From Pseudomonas sp. B21-028 (GTDB lineage: Bacteria; Pseudomonadota; Gammaproteobacteria; Pseudomonadales; Pseudomonadaceae), in NCBI RefSeq assembly GCF_024749045.1, contig NZ_CP087184.1, positions 3,162,001-3,226,000 of the forward strand: DNA of 64,000 bases, written 5' to 3'. The notes under the pieces are model-generated. The model saw only the letters and a list, made by a program, of their open reading frames with translations, made no database searches and had not been told where the DNA came from. Position numbers and translations under genes: made by a program. Below are positions 36,297 to 45,479 of this stretch, piece after piece (the first letter of the stretch is position 1; the number at the start of each line of letters is the position of its first letter).

Positions 36297-37754
36297 ATGT
36301 CGAAAGTCAAAACCAGCACTATTGATTCCGCCGAACAACTCCTCTGGGCACCGCAATCATTGGCCGAACCGAGTAGTGCGTTCAACCGGATCAATAGTTT
36401 CAGCCATCAATACGACCGTGGCGGCGATCTCACCGTCAATGGCAAGCCGTCGTACTCAGTGGACGAGGCGGCCACCCAATTGCTGCGCGACGGCGCGGCG
36501 TATCAGGACAGGGACGGCAGCGGCAAGATCGAGCTGACCTATACCTTTCTTACCTCCGCATCTTCGAGCACCATGAACAAGCACGGGATCAGCGGTTTCA
36601 GTCAGTTCAGCGCCCAGCAGAAGGGCCAGGCTGCGCTGGCCATGCAATCCTGGGCGGACGTGGCCAATGTCACCTTTACCGAGAAGAGCAGCGGTGGCGA
36701 CGGGCACATGACCTTCGGCAACTACAGCGGCGGCCAGGACGGCGCAGCGGCGTTCGCCTATCTGCCGGGGACTGGCGCCGGCTATGACGGGACGTCCTGG
36801 TACCTGATCAACAGCAGCTACACCCAGAACAAGAACCCGGACCTGAATAATTATGGCCGGCAGACCCTGACCCACGAAATCGGCCACACCCTGGGCCTGG
36901 CGCATCCTGGCGACTACAACGCCGGCGAAGGCAGCCCGACCTACGATGACGCCACGTACGGCCAGGACACCCGCGGCTACAGCGTCATGAGCTACTGGAG
37001 CGAAAGCAACACCGACCAGAACTTCAGCAAGGGCGGCGTCGAAGCCTATTCCTCGGGCCCTTTGATGGATGACATCGCGGCGATCCAGAAGCTCTACGGT
37101 GCCAACACCAGCACCCGTACCGGTGACACCACTTACGGTTTCAATTCCAACGCCGGCCGCGACTTCCTCAGTGCTTCTTCCTCGTCGGACAAGGTGGTGT
37201 TCTCGGTATGGGACGCGGGCGGTCGCGATACCCTGGACTTCTCCGGTTTCACCCAGAACCAGAAAATAAACCTCAATGACGCCTCGTTCTCCGACGTTGG
37301 CGGCATGGTGGGCAACGTCTCCATCGCCCAGGGCGCCACCATCGAAAATGCCATTGGCGGGTCGGGCAGTGATTTGCTGATCGGCAACGAAGTGGCCAAC
37401 GAGCTCAAGGGCGGCGCCGGCAATGACATCCTCTGGGGGGGCGGCGGTGCGGACAAGCTGTCGGGCGGTTCGGGTGCCGACACGTTTGTGTTCGCCGCGA
37501 GCTCCGATTCGCGGCCGGGTGCCACGGATCAGATCCTCGACTTCGTCAGCGGCCTGGACAAGATCGACCTGACCGGTATCACCAATGGCGCGGGCCTGCA
37601 CTTCGTGAATGCGTTTACCGGTGCGGCGGGCGATGCGGTGCTGTCGACATCGGGTGGCAACAGCTTGTTGTCGGTGGACTTCTCCGGGCATGGCGTGGCC
37701 GATTTCCTGGTCAGTACCGTCGGACAGGCAGCGGTTTCGGACATCGTGGCCTGA
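36297..37754 (+). CDS. aprA: Alkaline metalloprotease AprA/AprX (serralysin)
   Basis: 485-aa secreted zinc protease of the M10B serralysin family. Zinc motif [11 protein letters not shown] (H193, E194, H197, H203) and Met-turn VMSYW with M231 and Y233. After a long catalytic domain come RTX repeats ([31 protein letters not shown]) forming the calcium beta-roll, and a C-terminal type I secretion signal ending VSDIVA. A short N-terminal propeptide replaces a Sec signal. The start at 36297 has AAGGAAG nearby. It degrades proteins outside the cell, is exported by AprDEF and is neutralised in the periplasm by AprI, all encoded downstream. A strong hairpin separates it from aprI. Confidence 0.97.
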   Translation: MSKVKTSTIDSAEQLLWAPQSLAEPSSAFNRINSFSHQYDRGGDLTVNGKPSYSVDEAATQLLRDGAAYQDRDGSGKIELTYTFLTSASSSTMNKHGISGFSQFSAQQKGQAALAMQSWADVANVTFTEKSSGGDGHMTFGNYSGGQDGAAAFAYLPGTGAGYDGTSWYLINSSYTQNKNPDLNNYGRQTLTHEIGHTLGLAHPGDYNAGEGSPTYDDATYGQDTRGYSVMSYWSESNTDQNFSKGGVEAYSSGPLMDDIAAIQKLYGANTSTRTGDTTYGFNSNAGRDFLSASSSSDKVVFSVWDAGGRDTLDFSGFTQNQKINLNDASFSDVGGMVGNVSIAQGATIENAIGGSGSDLLIGNEVANELKGGAGNDILWGGGGADKLSGGSGADTFVFAASSDSRPGATDQILDFVSGLDKIDLTGITNGAGLHFVNAFTGAAGDAVLSTSGGNSLLSVDFSGHGVADFLVSTVGQAAVSDIVA

Positions 37755-37761
37755 ACCACGC

Positions 37762-37842
37762 CGTAGGAGCTGGCGAAGCCTGCGATCTTTTTTCGCTCAT
37801 TTGAGCCACGAATGAAGATTGCGGGCTTCGCCAGCTCCTACG
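37762..37842. repeat. Third-type palindromic repeat between aprA and aprI
   Basis: CGTAGGAGCTGGCGAAGCC at 37762 is inverted at 37816-37842 (GGCTTCGCCAGCTCCTACGG), with a short AT-rich loop containing TTTTTTC. It resembles the GTAGGAGCTGGCGAAGCCTGC repeats of Pseudomonas and differs from the other two families. It likely tunes transcript levels between the protease and the rest of the operon. Confidence 0.8.
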
Positions 37843-37856
37843 GGATCTTTGTTGGA

Positions 37857-38303
37857 ATGGACAAGATGGGTAAAAAATTTACGCCCTGTAGCTTCCCGGC
37901 AACCGCCTGGTTACTCGCTACGCTGATGTTGTTTTCTGGAGAAGTCGCCATGGCGCGCAGCCTGTTGTTAGCAGAACCCTCGCAGTTGGCCGGTCAGTGG
38001 CGTGCCGTCCTGGCAGGCCCGCAGGACACCGCGCAAACCCAGGCGTTGCAGGACAAGCCGTCGAATGTCTGCGTGATCGAACTCAAGGCGGACCAGACCG
38101 TGGGTGGGCAAACCGATTGCCTGGGTCACTGGCTCGGGGATGAGCCGGTGCATTGGTTTCCGGAACCCGATGGTCTTTCGCTGCTTGGCAAGCAAGATGC
38201 CAGAGTTCATCTGGGGCTCCGTCAGGGCCAGCATTATCAAGTCAATTTGAAGTCGGGATTGAGCGTTACGCTCGAGCGCGATATCCAAGAGAGCGCACGT
38301 TAA
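37857..38303 (+). CDS. aprI: Periplasmic alkaline protease inhibitor
   Basis: 148-aa Inh-family protein that binds the serralysin active site in the periplasm, guarding the cell against prematurely active AprA. Signal peptide up to about VAMA|RSLL; the mature N-terminal SLLLAEPSQLAGQW is the segment that enters the protease cleft in the family. Two cysteines (NVCVIEL and QTDCLG) form the usual disulphide of the eight-stranded barrel. ATG 37857 or 37866 is chosen, as the longer frame to 37812 would begin inside the palindromic repeat. It lies between aprA and aprD, the standard position. Confidence 0.9.
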   Translation: MDKMGKKFTPCSFPATAWLLATLMLFSGEVAMARSLLLAEPSQLAGQWRAVLAGPQDTAQTQALQDKPSNVCVIELKADQTVGGQTDCLGHWLGDEPVHWFPEPDGLSLLGKQDARVHLGLRQGQHYQVNLKSGLSVTLERDIQESAR

Positions 38304-38441
38304 CGTATTCGTACGGCCTGGGCCTGTTTACCCGTATCCAAGCGCGCTTGTTCGAACGAGCGCGCACTTTGGTGTGTTCAGGTTCAACTAATAAAAGATT
38401 GGCGAGTTCGAGAGTTCGCCAACTCTATGGCAAAGCCAAGA

Positions 38442-38451
38442 GCAGGGAAGA
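38442..38451 (+). promoter_or_regulatory. Near-perfect Rsm motif at the aprD RBS
   Basis: GCAGGGAAGA has the full CANGGANG core and final A of the consensus, with only the first base (G instead of A/U) differing. It overlaps the ribosome-binding site of aprD, four bases before ATG. Confidence 0.5.
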
Positions 38452-40230
38452 ATGATGAAAAGGGCAAAGACCGCCGCTGCGGTGCCGCTGTTCAAGGCGC
38501 TGGGCGATTATAAAAATATCCTGCTCAGTGTCGGTTGTTTTACCGCATTGATTAATGTCCTGATGCTTGCGCCTTCCATTTACATGCTCCAGGTATATGA
38601 CCGTGGATTGTCATCGCAGAACGAGACCACCCTGGTGATGTTGTCGTTGATGGTGGTGGGGTTCTTTGTCTTCATCGGGCTGCTGGAAATGGTGCGCAGT
38701 TTCATTGTCATCCGTATCGGCAGCCAGTTGGAAAGGCGTTTCAACCTTCAGGTCTACAAGGCCGCGTTCGAGCGCAACCTGCTCCAGGGCGAAGGCAACG
38801 CCGGACAGTCCCTGGGTGACTTGACCCATCTGCGCCAGTTCGTCACCGGCCCGGCATTGTTTGCCTTCTTCGATGCCCCCTGGTTCCCGGTCTATCTGTT
38901 GGTGATCTATCTGTTCAACGTCTGGCTGGGCGTGTTCGCCAGCATCGGCACGCTGTTGCTCATCGGCCTGGCATGCCTGAACGAGGTCATGACCCGAAAA
39001 CCATTGGCGCAGGCCAGCGGCTACTCGCAACAGTCCGGTCAACTGGCTACCAGCCACTTGCACAACGCCGAATCGATCCAGGCCATGGGCATGCTCGATG
39101 CGCTGCGCAACCGCTGGTTTGCCGTGCACTCGCGCTTTCTCGGTCTGCAGAACCAGGCCAGCGACACCGGTGCGGTCATCAGTGCCTTCAGCAAGGCCTT
39201 GCGCCTGTGCCTGCAATCGCTCGTGCTGGGGTTGGGGGCGCTGCTGGTGATCAAGGGCGACATGACCGCCGGGATGATGATTGCCGGCTCGATCCTGATG
39301 GGCCGGGTATTGAGCCCCATCGATCAATTGATTGCCGTGTGGAAGCAGTGGAGCGGCGCGAAGCTGGCTTATCGTCGTCTCGATGCGCTGTTGCAAGCCT
39401 ATCCGCCCCAGGACGATACGATGCCGTTGCCACCGCCCAAGGGCCAGGTGAGTTTCGAGCAGGTCAGCGCCGGACCGCCGGGGCAGCGCCAAGCGACATT
39501 GCATCAAGTGAGTTTCAGCCTCGCTACCGGCGAGGTGCTTGGGATCCTGGGCGCCTCGGGCTCCGGCAAATCCACCCTGGCCCGCGTGCTGGTGGGCGTA
39601 TGGCCGATCCTCGGTGGCGCGGTGCGCCTGGACGGCGCCGATATCCATCGCTGGAACCGCGACCAACTCGGCCCATACATCGGCTACCTGCCCCAGGACA
39701 TCGAGCTGTTCAGCGGCAGCATCGCCGAGAACATTGCCCGCTTTCGCGAGGCCGACCCGCAGAAAATCGTCGCTGCCGCGCAGCAGGCCGGGGTGCATGA
39801 GCTGATCCTGCGCATGCCCCAAGGCTACGACACGGTACTGGGGGAGGACGGTTGCGGATTGTCCGGTGGGCAGAAGCAACGGGTCGCCCTGGCTCGGGCC
39901 CTGTACGACCGGCCGAGCCTGGTGGTGCTCGACGAGCCCAACTCCAACCTCGATACCGTCGGCGAGGCGGCACTGGCCAGTGCCATCGCGCAGCTCAAAG
40001 CCCAGGGCACCAGCGTTGTGCTGGTGACCCATCGCTCTTCGGCACTGGCCCAGGCCGACAAGTTGCTGGTGCTCAACGAAGGTCGCCTGCAAGCGTTCGG
40101 ACCGAGCCAGGACGTGCTGCGGGCGCTGTCCGGCCAGCCGGAAACCCCGCGGGACAAACCCCAGTCGACGCCCAACGGCTTGAGCATGAGCCGTCAGTAC
40201 CAGGCCGCCGGCAAGCCCGGCAACGCATGA
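38452..40230 (+). CDS. aprD: Type I secretion ATPase/permease
   Basis: 592-aa inner-membrane ABC transporter of the AprD/PrtD class, energising one-step export of RTX proteases and lipases. About six transmembrane helices occupy residues 20-290 (SVGCFTALINVLMLAPSIYM first). The nucleotide-binding domain has Walker A GASGSGKST with K373, ABC signature LSGGQKQR, Walker B LVVLDEPNSNLD and VTHR. There is no C39 or C39-like domain at the N-terminus, as expected for protease exporters that recognise the substrate C-terminus. It overlaps aprE by four bases (ATGA). A frame of 493 codons on the opposite strand is a shadow. Confidence 0.96.
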   Translation: MMKRAKTAAAVPLFKALGDYKNILLSVGCFTALINVLMLAPSIYMLQVYDRGLSSQNETTLVMLSLMVVGFFVFIGLLEMVRSFIVIRIGSQLERRFNLQVYKAAFERNLLQGEGNAGQSLGDLTHLRQFVTGPALFAFFDAPWFPVYLLVIYLFNVWLGVFASIGTLLLIGLACLNEVMTRKPLAQASGYSQQSGQLATSHLHNAESIQAMGMLDALRNRWFAVHSRFLGLQNQASDTGAVISAFSKALRLCLQSLVLGLGALLVIKGDMTAGMMIAGSILMGRVLSPIDQLIAVWKQWSGAKLAYRRLDALLQAYPPQDDTMPLPPPKGQVSFEQVSAGPPGQRQATLHQVSFSLATGEVLGILGASGSGKSTLARVLVGVWPILGGAVRLDGADIHRWNRDQLGPYIGYLPQDIELFSGSIAENIARFREADPQKIVAAAQQAGVHELILRMPQGYDTVLGEDGCGLSGGQKQRVALARALYDRPSLVVLDEPNSNLDTVGEAALASAIAQLKAQGTSVVLVTHRSSALAQADKLLVLNEGRLQAFGPSQDVLRALSGQPETPRDKPQSTPNGLSMSRQYQAAGKPGNA

Positions 40231-41561
40231 GCAAGGATCGCGACATGACCCTCGAACACACTCGACTCCCCGAGCCTCCCGAACGTGACGCCGGTTTCTT
40301 CATGCGCATGGGCTGGGCCCTGGCGATCCTTGGCGCTGGCAGCTTCTTTACCTGGGCCAGCCTGGCCCCGTTGGACCAGGGCATTCCCGTGCAGGGCACG
40401 GTGGTGGTTTCCGGCAAGCGCAAGGCCGTGCAATCGATGAGCAGCGGCATGGTCAGCCGGATCCTGGTGCGTGAAGGCGAAGCGGTCAAGCAAGGGCAAC
40501 CACTGTTTCGCCTGGACCAGACCCAGGCCGCGGCGGATGTGCAATCGCTGCAAGCCCAATACCGGATGGCCTGGGCCAGCCTGGCGCGCTGGCAAAGCGA
40601 GCGGGACAACCTGGCGCAAGTGAGTTTCCCGAGCGCGTTGAGCCAGGACCCGGACCCGCGCCTGGCGTTGGTGCTCGAAGGCCAGCGACAACTGTTCAGC
40701 AGCCGTCGCGAAGCCTTCGCCCGGGAACAAGCCGCATTGCGCGCCAGCATCGACGGCGCCACCGCGCAATTGGCGGGGATGCGTCGGGCCCGTGGCGACC
40801 TGACGGCCCAGGCCGACTCCCTGCGCCTGCAACTGGGCAACCTGCAGCCCTTGGCGGATAACGGCTATATCCCGCGCAACCGCCTGCTGGATTATCAACG
40901 GCAACTGTCCCAGGTGCAGCAGGAACTGGCGCAGAACAGCGGCGAAAGCGGCCGGGTGGAGCAGGGGATCGTCGAATCTCGGCTGAAGCTGCAACAACAC
41001 AGCGAGGAGTACCAGAAGGAGGTTCGCAGCCAACTGGCCGAGGCCCAGCTCAAGAGCGAAACCTTGCAACAGCAACTCACGTCGGCCGGGTTCGAGCTGC
41101 AACACAGCGAGATCCTCGCCACCGCCGATGGCATCGCCGTCAACCTGGGGGTGCACACCGAGGGCGCGGTGGTGCGCCAGGGCGACACGTTGCTGGAGAT
41201 CGTGCCCCAAGGCACCCGGCTGGAGGTGGAAGGGCACCTGCCGGTGAACCTGATCGACAAGGTCGGTATCCATCTGCCGGTGGACATCCTGTTTACCGCC
41301 TTCAACCAGAGCCGCACGCCGAGGGTGGCGGGGGAGGTCAGCCTGGTCTCCGCCGACCAGATGGTCGATGAAAAAACCGGTACGCCGTACTACGTGCTGC
41401 GCAGCAGCGTGGGCGATGCGGCGCTGGAAAAACTCAATGGCCTGGTGATCAAGCCCGGGATGCCGGCGGAAATGTTCGTGCGCACCGGCGAGCGCTCGCT
41501 GCTCAACTATCTGTTCAAACCGCTGTTCGACCGGGCCGGCTCTGCGTTGACCGAGGAATAA
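40227..41561 (+). CDS. aprE: Type I secretion periplasmic adaptor
   Basis: 444-aa HlyD/AprE-family membrane-fusion protein bridging AprD to the outer-membrane AprF. A single membrane helix near residues 25-45 (FFMRMGWALAILGAGSFFTW) is followed by a lipoyl-like half-motif VVVSGKRKAVQSMSSGMVS. A long coiled-coil hairpin (about 95-280) follows, then the beta-barrel with the second lipoyl half (IVPQGTRLEVEG). The start at 40227 overlaps the aprD stop; ATG 40245, with AAGGA in front, is an alternative giving 438 aa. The C-terminal region holds the conserved MVDEKTGTPYYVLR segment. Confidence 0.94.
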   Translation: MSKDRDMTLEHTRLPEPPERDAGFFMRMGWALAILGAGSFFTWASLAPLDQGIPVQGTVVVSGKRKAVQSMSSGMVSRILVREGEAVKQGQPLFRLDQTQAAADVQSLQAQYRMAWASLARWQSERDNLAQVSFPSALSQDPDPRLALVLEGQRQLFSSRREAFAREQAALRASIDGATAQLAGMRRARGDLTAQADSLRLQLGNLQPLADNGYIPRNRLLDYQRQLSQVQQELAQNSGESGRVEQGIVESRLKLQQHSEEYQKEVRSQLAEAQLKSETLQQQLTSAGFELQHSEILATADGIAVNLGVHTEGAVVRQGDTLLEIVPQGTRLEVEGHLPVNLIDKVGIHLPVDILFTAFNQSRTPRVAGEVSLVSADQMVDEKTGTPYYVLRSSVGDAALEKLNGLVIKPGMPAEMFVRTGERSLLNYLFKPLFDRAGSALTEE

Positions 41562-41574
41562 GGATGTCCGGTGT

Positions 41575-42912
41575 ATGAAGTGTTTCTACGGGTTGGCACT
41601 GCTGGCCGCTTCAACTTGCAACCATGCCTGGGCCATGGGGCCGTTCGAATTCTACGAACAAGCCCTGCGTAACGACCCGGTCTATCTCGGGGCGATCAAG
41701 GAACGCGACGCGGGCCTGGAGAATCGCGCCATCGGCCGCGCCGGGCTGCTGCCGCACCTGGGCTACAGCTACAACAAGGGCCGCAACCAGTCCAAGGTCA
41801 CTTACCTCAATGATCGCGGCGCCAGCCAGCATGACGATCGCAACTACAGCAGTTATGGCTCCAGCCTGACCCTGCAACAGCCGCTGCTGGACTACGAGGC
41901 TTACGCGGCCTATCGCAAAGGTGTGGCGCAGGCGCTGTTCGCCGATGAAAACTTCCGCGGCAAGAGCCAGGAGTTGCTGGTGCGGGTGCTGAGCCATTAC
42001 ACCCAGGCGCTGTTCGCCCAGGACCAGATCGACATTGCCCAGGCCAAGAAGAAGGCTTTCGAACAGCAGTTTCGCCAGAACGAGCATCTGTTTCGTCAGG
42101 GCGAAGGCACCCGCACCGATATCCTCGAGGCCGAGTCGCGCTACGAGCTGGCCACCGCGGAAGAAATCGAAGCGCACAACGAACAGGATGCCTCCCTGCG
42201 TAAGCTGGGTTCGCTGATCGGCGTGCCCACCCTGGCGATCGGTGACCTGACGCCGTTGAACGAAAGCTTCCAGACCTTCGCCTTGCAACCCGCCGGTTTC
42301 GATACCTGGCATGAACTGGCCGTGAGCAACAACCCCAGCCTGGCTTCCCAGCGCCAGGCCGTGGATGTTGCGCGCTACGAGGTGGAGCGCAACCGCGCCG
42401 GACATCTGCCCAAGGTCAGCGCCTACGCGACGATGCGCCAGAACGAGTCGGAAAGCGGCAACACCTACAACCAGCGCTACGACACCAACACCATTGGCCT
42501 GGAAGTCAGCGTGCCCTTGTATGCCGGCGGTGGCGTCTCGGCCTCGACCCGCCAGGCCAGCCGCACCATGGAACAGGCCGAATACGAGCTGGATGCCAAG
42601 ACCCGGGAAACCCTGATCGAACTGCGCCGGCAGTTCAGCGCCTGCGTGTCGGGGGTGAACAAGCTACGGGCCTACCAGAAAGCCCTGGCCTCCGCCGAAG
42701 CACTGGTGGTGTCGACCCGGCAAAGCATTCTTGGCGGCGAGCGGGTCAACCTTGACGCGCTCAACGCCGAGCAACAGCTCTACACCACCCGCCGCGACCT
42801 CGCCCAGGCCCGCTACGACTACCTCATGGCCTGGGTCAAATTGCATTACTACGCCGGCACGTTGGGGGAACAGGACCTGGCGAAAGTGGATGAGGCATTT
42901 GTAACCCGCTGA
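41575..42912 (+). CDS. aprF: Type I secretion outer-membrane channel (TolC family)
   Basis: 445-aa outer-membrane efflux protein forming the exit duct of the AprDEF exporter. A signal peptide spans residues 1-20 (ends CNHAWA). It contains two OEP repeats with long helices (for example DIAQAKKKAFEQQFRQNEHL) and a terminal segment TLGEQDLAKVDEAF. AAGGATG precedes the ATG and itself resembles an Rsm site with one change (ATAAGGATGT, 41558-41567). The last 39 codons are duplicated twice downstream in a 255-bp tandem array, without affecting this intact copy. Length is normal for AprF/PrtF. Confidence 0.94.
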   Translation: MKCFYGLALLAASTCNHAWAMGPFEFYEQALRNDPVYLGAIKERDAGLENRAIGRAGLLPHLGYSYNKGRNQSKVTYLNDRGASQHDDRNYSSYGSSLTLQQPLLDYEAYAAYRKGVAQALFADENFRGKSQELLVRVLSHYTQALFAQDQIDIAQAKKKAFEQQFRQNEHLFRQGEGTRTDILEAESRYELATAEEIEAHNEQDASLRKLGSLIGVPTLAIGDLTPLNESFQTFALQPAGFDTWHELAVSNNPSLASQRQAVDVARYEVERNRAGHLPKVSAYATMRQNESESGNTYNQRYDTNTIGLEVSVPLYAGGGVSASTRQASRTMEQAEYELDAKTRETLIELRRQFSACVSGVNKLRAYQKALASAEALVVSTRQSILGGERVNLDALNAEQQLYTTRRDLAQARYDYLMAWVKLHYYAGTLGEQDLAKVDEAFVTR

Positions 42913-43560
42913 TCCATTGACCGGGCAGGCCTTTGTGGCGAGGGGATTTATCCCCGTTGGGTCGTGCAGCGAACCGAAGGCTGGCGACTGCTTTGCAGTC
43001 GAACGGGGATAAATCCCCTCGCCACGGGAGCCAGTGCTAGCCACAGGACCGACCTTGCCATGGCCCGCTAGGACTACCTCATGGCCTGGGTCAAATTGCA
43101 TTACTACGCCGGCACGTTGGGGGAACAGGACCTGGCGAAAGTGGATGAGGCATTTGTAACCCGCTGATCCATTGACCGGGCAGACCTTTGTGGCGAGGGG
43201 ATTTATCCCCGCTGGGTCGCGCAGCGAACCGAAGGCTGGCGACTGCTTTGCAGTCGAACGGGGATAAATCCCCTCGCCACGGGAGCCAGTGCTAGCCACA
43301 GGACCGACCTTGCCATGGCCCGCTAGGACTACCTCATGGCCTGGGTCAAATTGCATTACTACGCCGGCACGTTGGGGGAACAGGACCTGGCGAAAGTGGA
43401 TGAGGCATTTGTAACCCGCTGATCCATTGACCGGGCAGACCTTTGTGGCGAGGGGATTTATCCCCGCTGGGTCGCGCAGCGACCCCAAGACTGGCGACTG
43501 CTTTGCAGTCGAACGGGGATAAATCCCCTCGCCACGGGAGCCAGTGTTAGCCACAGGAAT
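42796..43560. repeat. Three tandem 255-bp units made of aprF 3' end plus palindrome
   Basis: Units at 42796-43050, 43051-43305 and 43306-43560 repeat with an exact 255-bp period. Each contains the last ~39 codons of aprF, its stop, and a GTGGCGAGGGG palindrome (42935-43025, 43190-43280, 43445-43535). In units two and three, codon TAC became TAG, and a 28-codon fragment MAWVKLHYYAG... remains without a reading context. The stretch 42913-43628 holds no other gene. Because 255 is divisible by 3, the minus strand gives a false 296-codon frame. Confidence 0.93.
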
Positions 43561-43628
43561 CAGGGCAATGGCCGGTTGGACTCTTCATTTTGCATTTGTT
43601 CCAACAACAAAAAGAGAGGCAGCAACAC

Positions 43629-45479
43629 ATGGGTATCTACGATTACAAGAACCTCGGCACCACCGAGTCCAAGGCATTGGTCAGCGATGCAATGGCGATC
43701 ATGCTGTATTCCTACCACAACCTCGACAACGGCTTTGCTTCCGGGTACCAGCACAATGGCTTCGGTGCCGGTCTGCCGGCGACCCTGGTCACGGCATTGC
43801 TGGGCGGCACCGATTCCCAGGGAGTGATTCCTGGCGTGCCGTGGAATCCCGATTCGGAAAAGCTTGCCCTGGAAGCGGTGCAAAAAGCCGGCTGGACACC
43901 CATCAGTGCCTCGCAACTGGGCTATGCCGGCAAGGTGGATGGCCGCGGAACGTTCTTTGGCGAGAAGACCGGCTACACCACCGCGCAAGTGGAGATCCTT
44001 GGCAAGTACGACGCCGAGGGTCACCTGCAGGAAATCGGCGTGTCGTTTCGTGGCACCAGTGGCCCCCGGGAAAACCTGATCACCGACTCCATCGGCGATG
44101 TGATCAACGACCTGATGGCCGCCCTGGGGCCCAAGGACTATGCGAAAAATTACGTCGGTGAAGCCTTCGGCAACCTGCTCGGGGATGTCGCGAAGTTTGC
44201 CCAGGCCCACGGCCTGACGGGCAAGGACGTCCTGGTCAGCGGTCATAGCCTGGGCGGGTTGGCGGTCAACAGCATGGCGGACTTGAGCGCGGACAAGTGG
44301 TCGGGGTTCTACAACAGCGCCAACTACATTGCCTATGCCTCACCGACCCAGAGCGGCACCGACAAAGTGCTGAACATCGGCTATGAAAACGATCCGGTCT
44401 TCCGGGCGCTGGACGGCTCGACCTTCAACCTGGCGTCGGTGGGCGTGCACGATGCGCAACAGGATTCGGCCACCAACAACATCGTCAGCTTCAACGACCA
44501 CTACGCGTCGACGGCCTGGAACATGTTGCCGTTTTCCATCCTCAACATCCCCACCTGGATCTCCCACCTGCCCACCGGTTATGGCGATGGCATGGGACGG
44601 ATCATGAACTCGGCGTTCTACGACCTGACCGAAAAAGACTCCACCATCATCGTTGCCAACCTGTCGGACCCGGCGCGGGGCGATACCTGGGTGCAGGACC
44701 TCAATCGCAATGCCGAGTCCCACACCGGCAGCACCTTCATCATTGGCAGCGACCAGGCGGATCTGATCCAGGGCGGCCAAGGCACCGATTACCTGGAAGG
44801 CCGCGCCGGCGACGATACATTCCGCGACGGCGGTGGCTATAACGTGATCCTGGGTGGGCAGGGCGCCAACAGTCTGCACCTGCAGCAGTCGGTGAAGAAT
44901 TTCAGCTTCGCCCATGACGGGGCCGGCACGCTGTACGTGCGTGATGCCCACGGTGCGATCAGCATCACCCGCGACATCGGTACGCTGGTCAGCCAGGAGC
45001 CCGGATCGCTCTGGGGATTGTTCAAGGATGAGGTGAGCCACAGCGTCACCGCCAACGGTCTGGCAGCCGGGGGCAACCTGACGGCGTATGCGTCATCGGC
45101 CAGTGGCAGCGCGGCTGACGATACCCTGGTGGCGCGGGCGACGGGGGACTGGCTGTTCGGCCTGGACGGTCGCGACCGGCTGGTGGGCGGTGCCGGGAAC
45201 GACACTTTCGTCGGCGGTTCGGGCAATGACCTGATGCAATCGGGTGGCGGCAACGACACCTTCATCTTCAACGGCGCGTTCGGCCAGGACCGGATCAGCG
45301 GTTACGACGGCGGGGACAAGTTGGTGTTCATTGGCGTACAGGGGGCCGGGGCGGATTTTGACTACAGCCAGCACTTGTCGCAGGTGGGCGCCGATACGTT
45401 GCTCACGGTTGGCGACAATTCCGTGACCTTGGTGGGAATAGGGCTGGGGCAGGTTGGGGACGGCATCGTGTTCGCCTGA
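43629..45479 (+). CDS. Secreted RTX lipase/polyurethanase (family I.3)
   Basis: 616-aa extracellular triacylglycerol lipase of family I.3, very similar in pattern to Pseudomonas polyurethanases PueA/PueB. The nucleophile elbow GHSLGG carries S207, as in TliA-type lipases. The N-terminal lid region and the conserved GVSFRGTSGPRENLITDSIG block are present. RTX repeats occur in two groups (about 370-410, and 510-560 with GGAGNDTFVGGSGNDLM). Calcium stabilises the beta-roll, and the C-terminus ends GIVFA, a type I signal recognised by AprDEF. The insert between RTX groups marks the longer PueA type instead of the ~476-aa TliA. The start at 43629 gives the canonical MGIYDYKNLGT. No autotransporter genes (prtAB) lie between aprF and this gene. 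Confidence 0.95.
   Translation: MGIYDYKNLGTTESKALVSDAMAIMLYSYHNLDNGFASGYQHNGFGAGLPATLVTALLGGTDSQGVIPGVPWNPDSEKLALEAVQKAGWTPISASQLGYAGKVDGRGTFFGEKTGYTTAQVEILGKYDAEGHLQEIGVSFRGTSGPRENLITDSIGDVINDLMAALGPKDYAKNYVGEAFGNLLGDVAKFAQAHGLTGKDVLVSGHSLGGLAVNSMADLSADKWSGFYNSANYIAYASPTQSGTDKVLNIGYENDPVFRALDGSTFNLASVGVHDAQQDSATNNIVSFNDHYASTAWNMLPFSILNIPTWISHLPTGYGDGMGRIMNSAFYDLTEKDSTIIVANLSDPARGDTWVQDLNRNAESHTGSTFIIGSDQADLIQGGQGTDYLEGRAGDDTFRDGGGYNVILGGQGANSLHLQQSVKNFSFAHDGAGTLYVRDAHGAISITRDIGTLVSQEPGSLWGLFKDEVSHSVTANGLAAGGNLTAYASSASGSAADDTLVARATGDWLFGLDGRDRLVGGAGNDTFVGGSGNDLMQSGGGNDTFIFNGAFGQDRISGYDGGDKLVFIGVQGAGADFDYSQHLSQVGADTLLTVGDNSVTLVGIGLGQVGDGIVFA

Noticed and set aside
36105..36356. 83-codon minus-strand frame over the aprA leader
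   Set aside because: It overlaps the aprA start on the opposite strand and has no ribosome-binding site.
37812..37856. Upstream start for aprI
   Set aside because: The extension lies inside the palindromic repeat and would place a charged peptide before the signal sequence.
38611..40092. 493-codon minus-strand frame opposite aprD
   Set aside because: Histidine/glutamine-rich antisense frame; aprD on the plus strand has all ABC motifs.
42664..43554. 296-codon minus-strand frame
   Set aside because: It is the translation of the three 255-bp units (255 is divisible by 3) and palindromes, not a gene.
42796..43560. Possible CRISPR-like array
   Set aside because: Direct repeats are 255 bp, contain coding remnants and have no unique spacers or cas genes.
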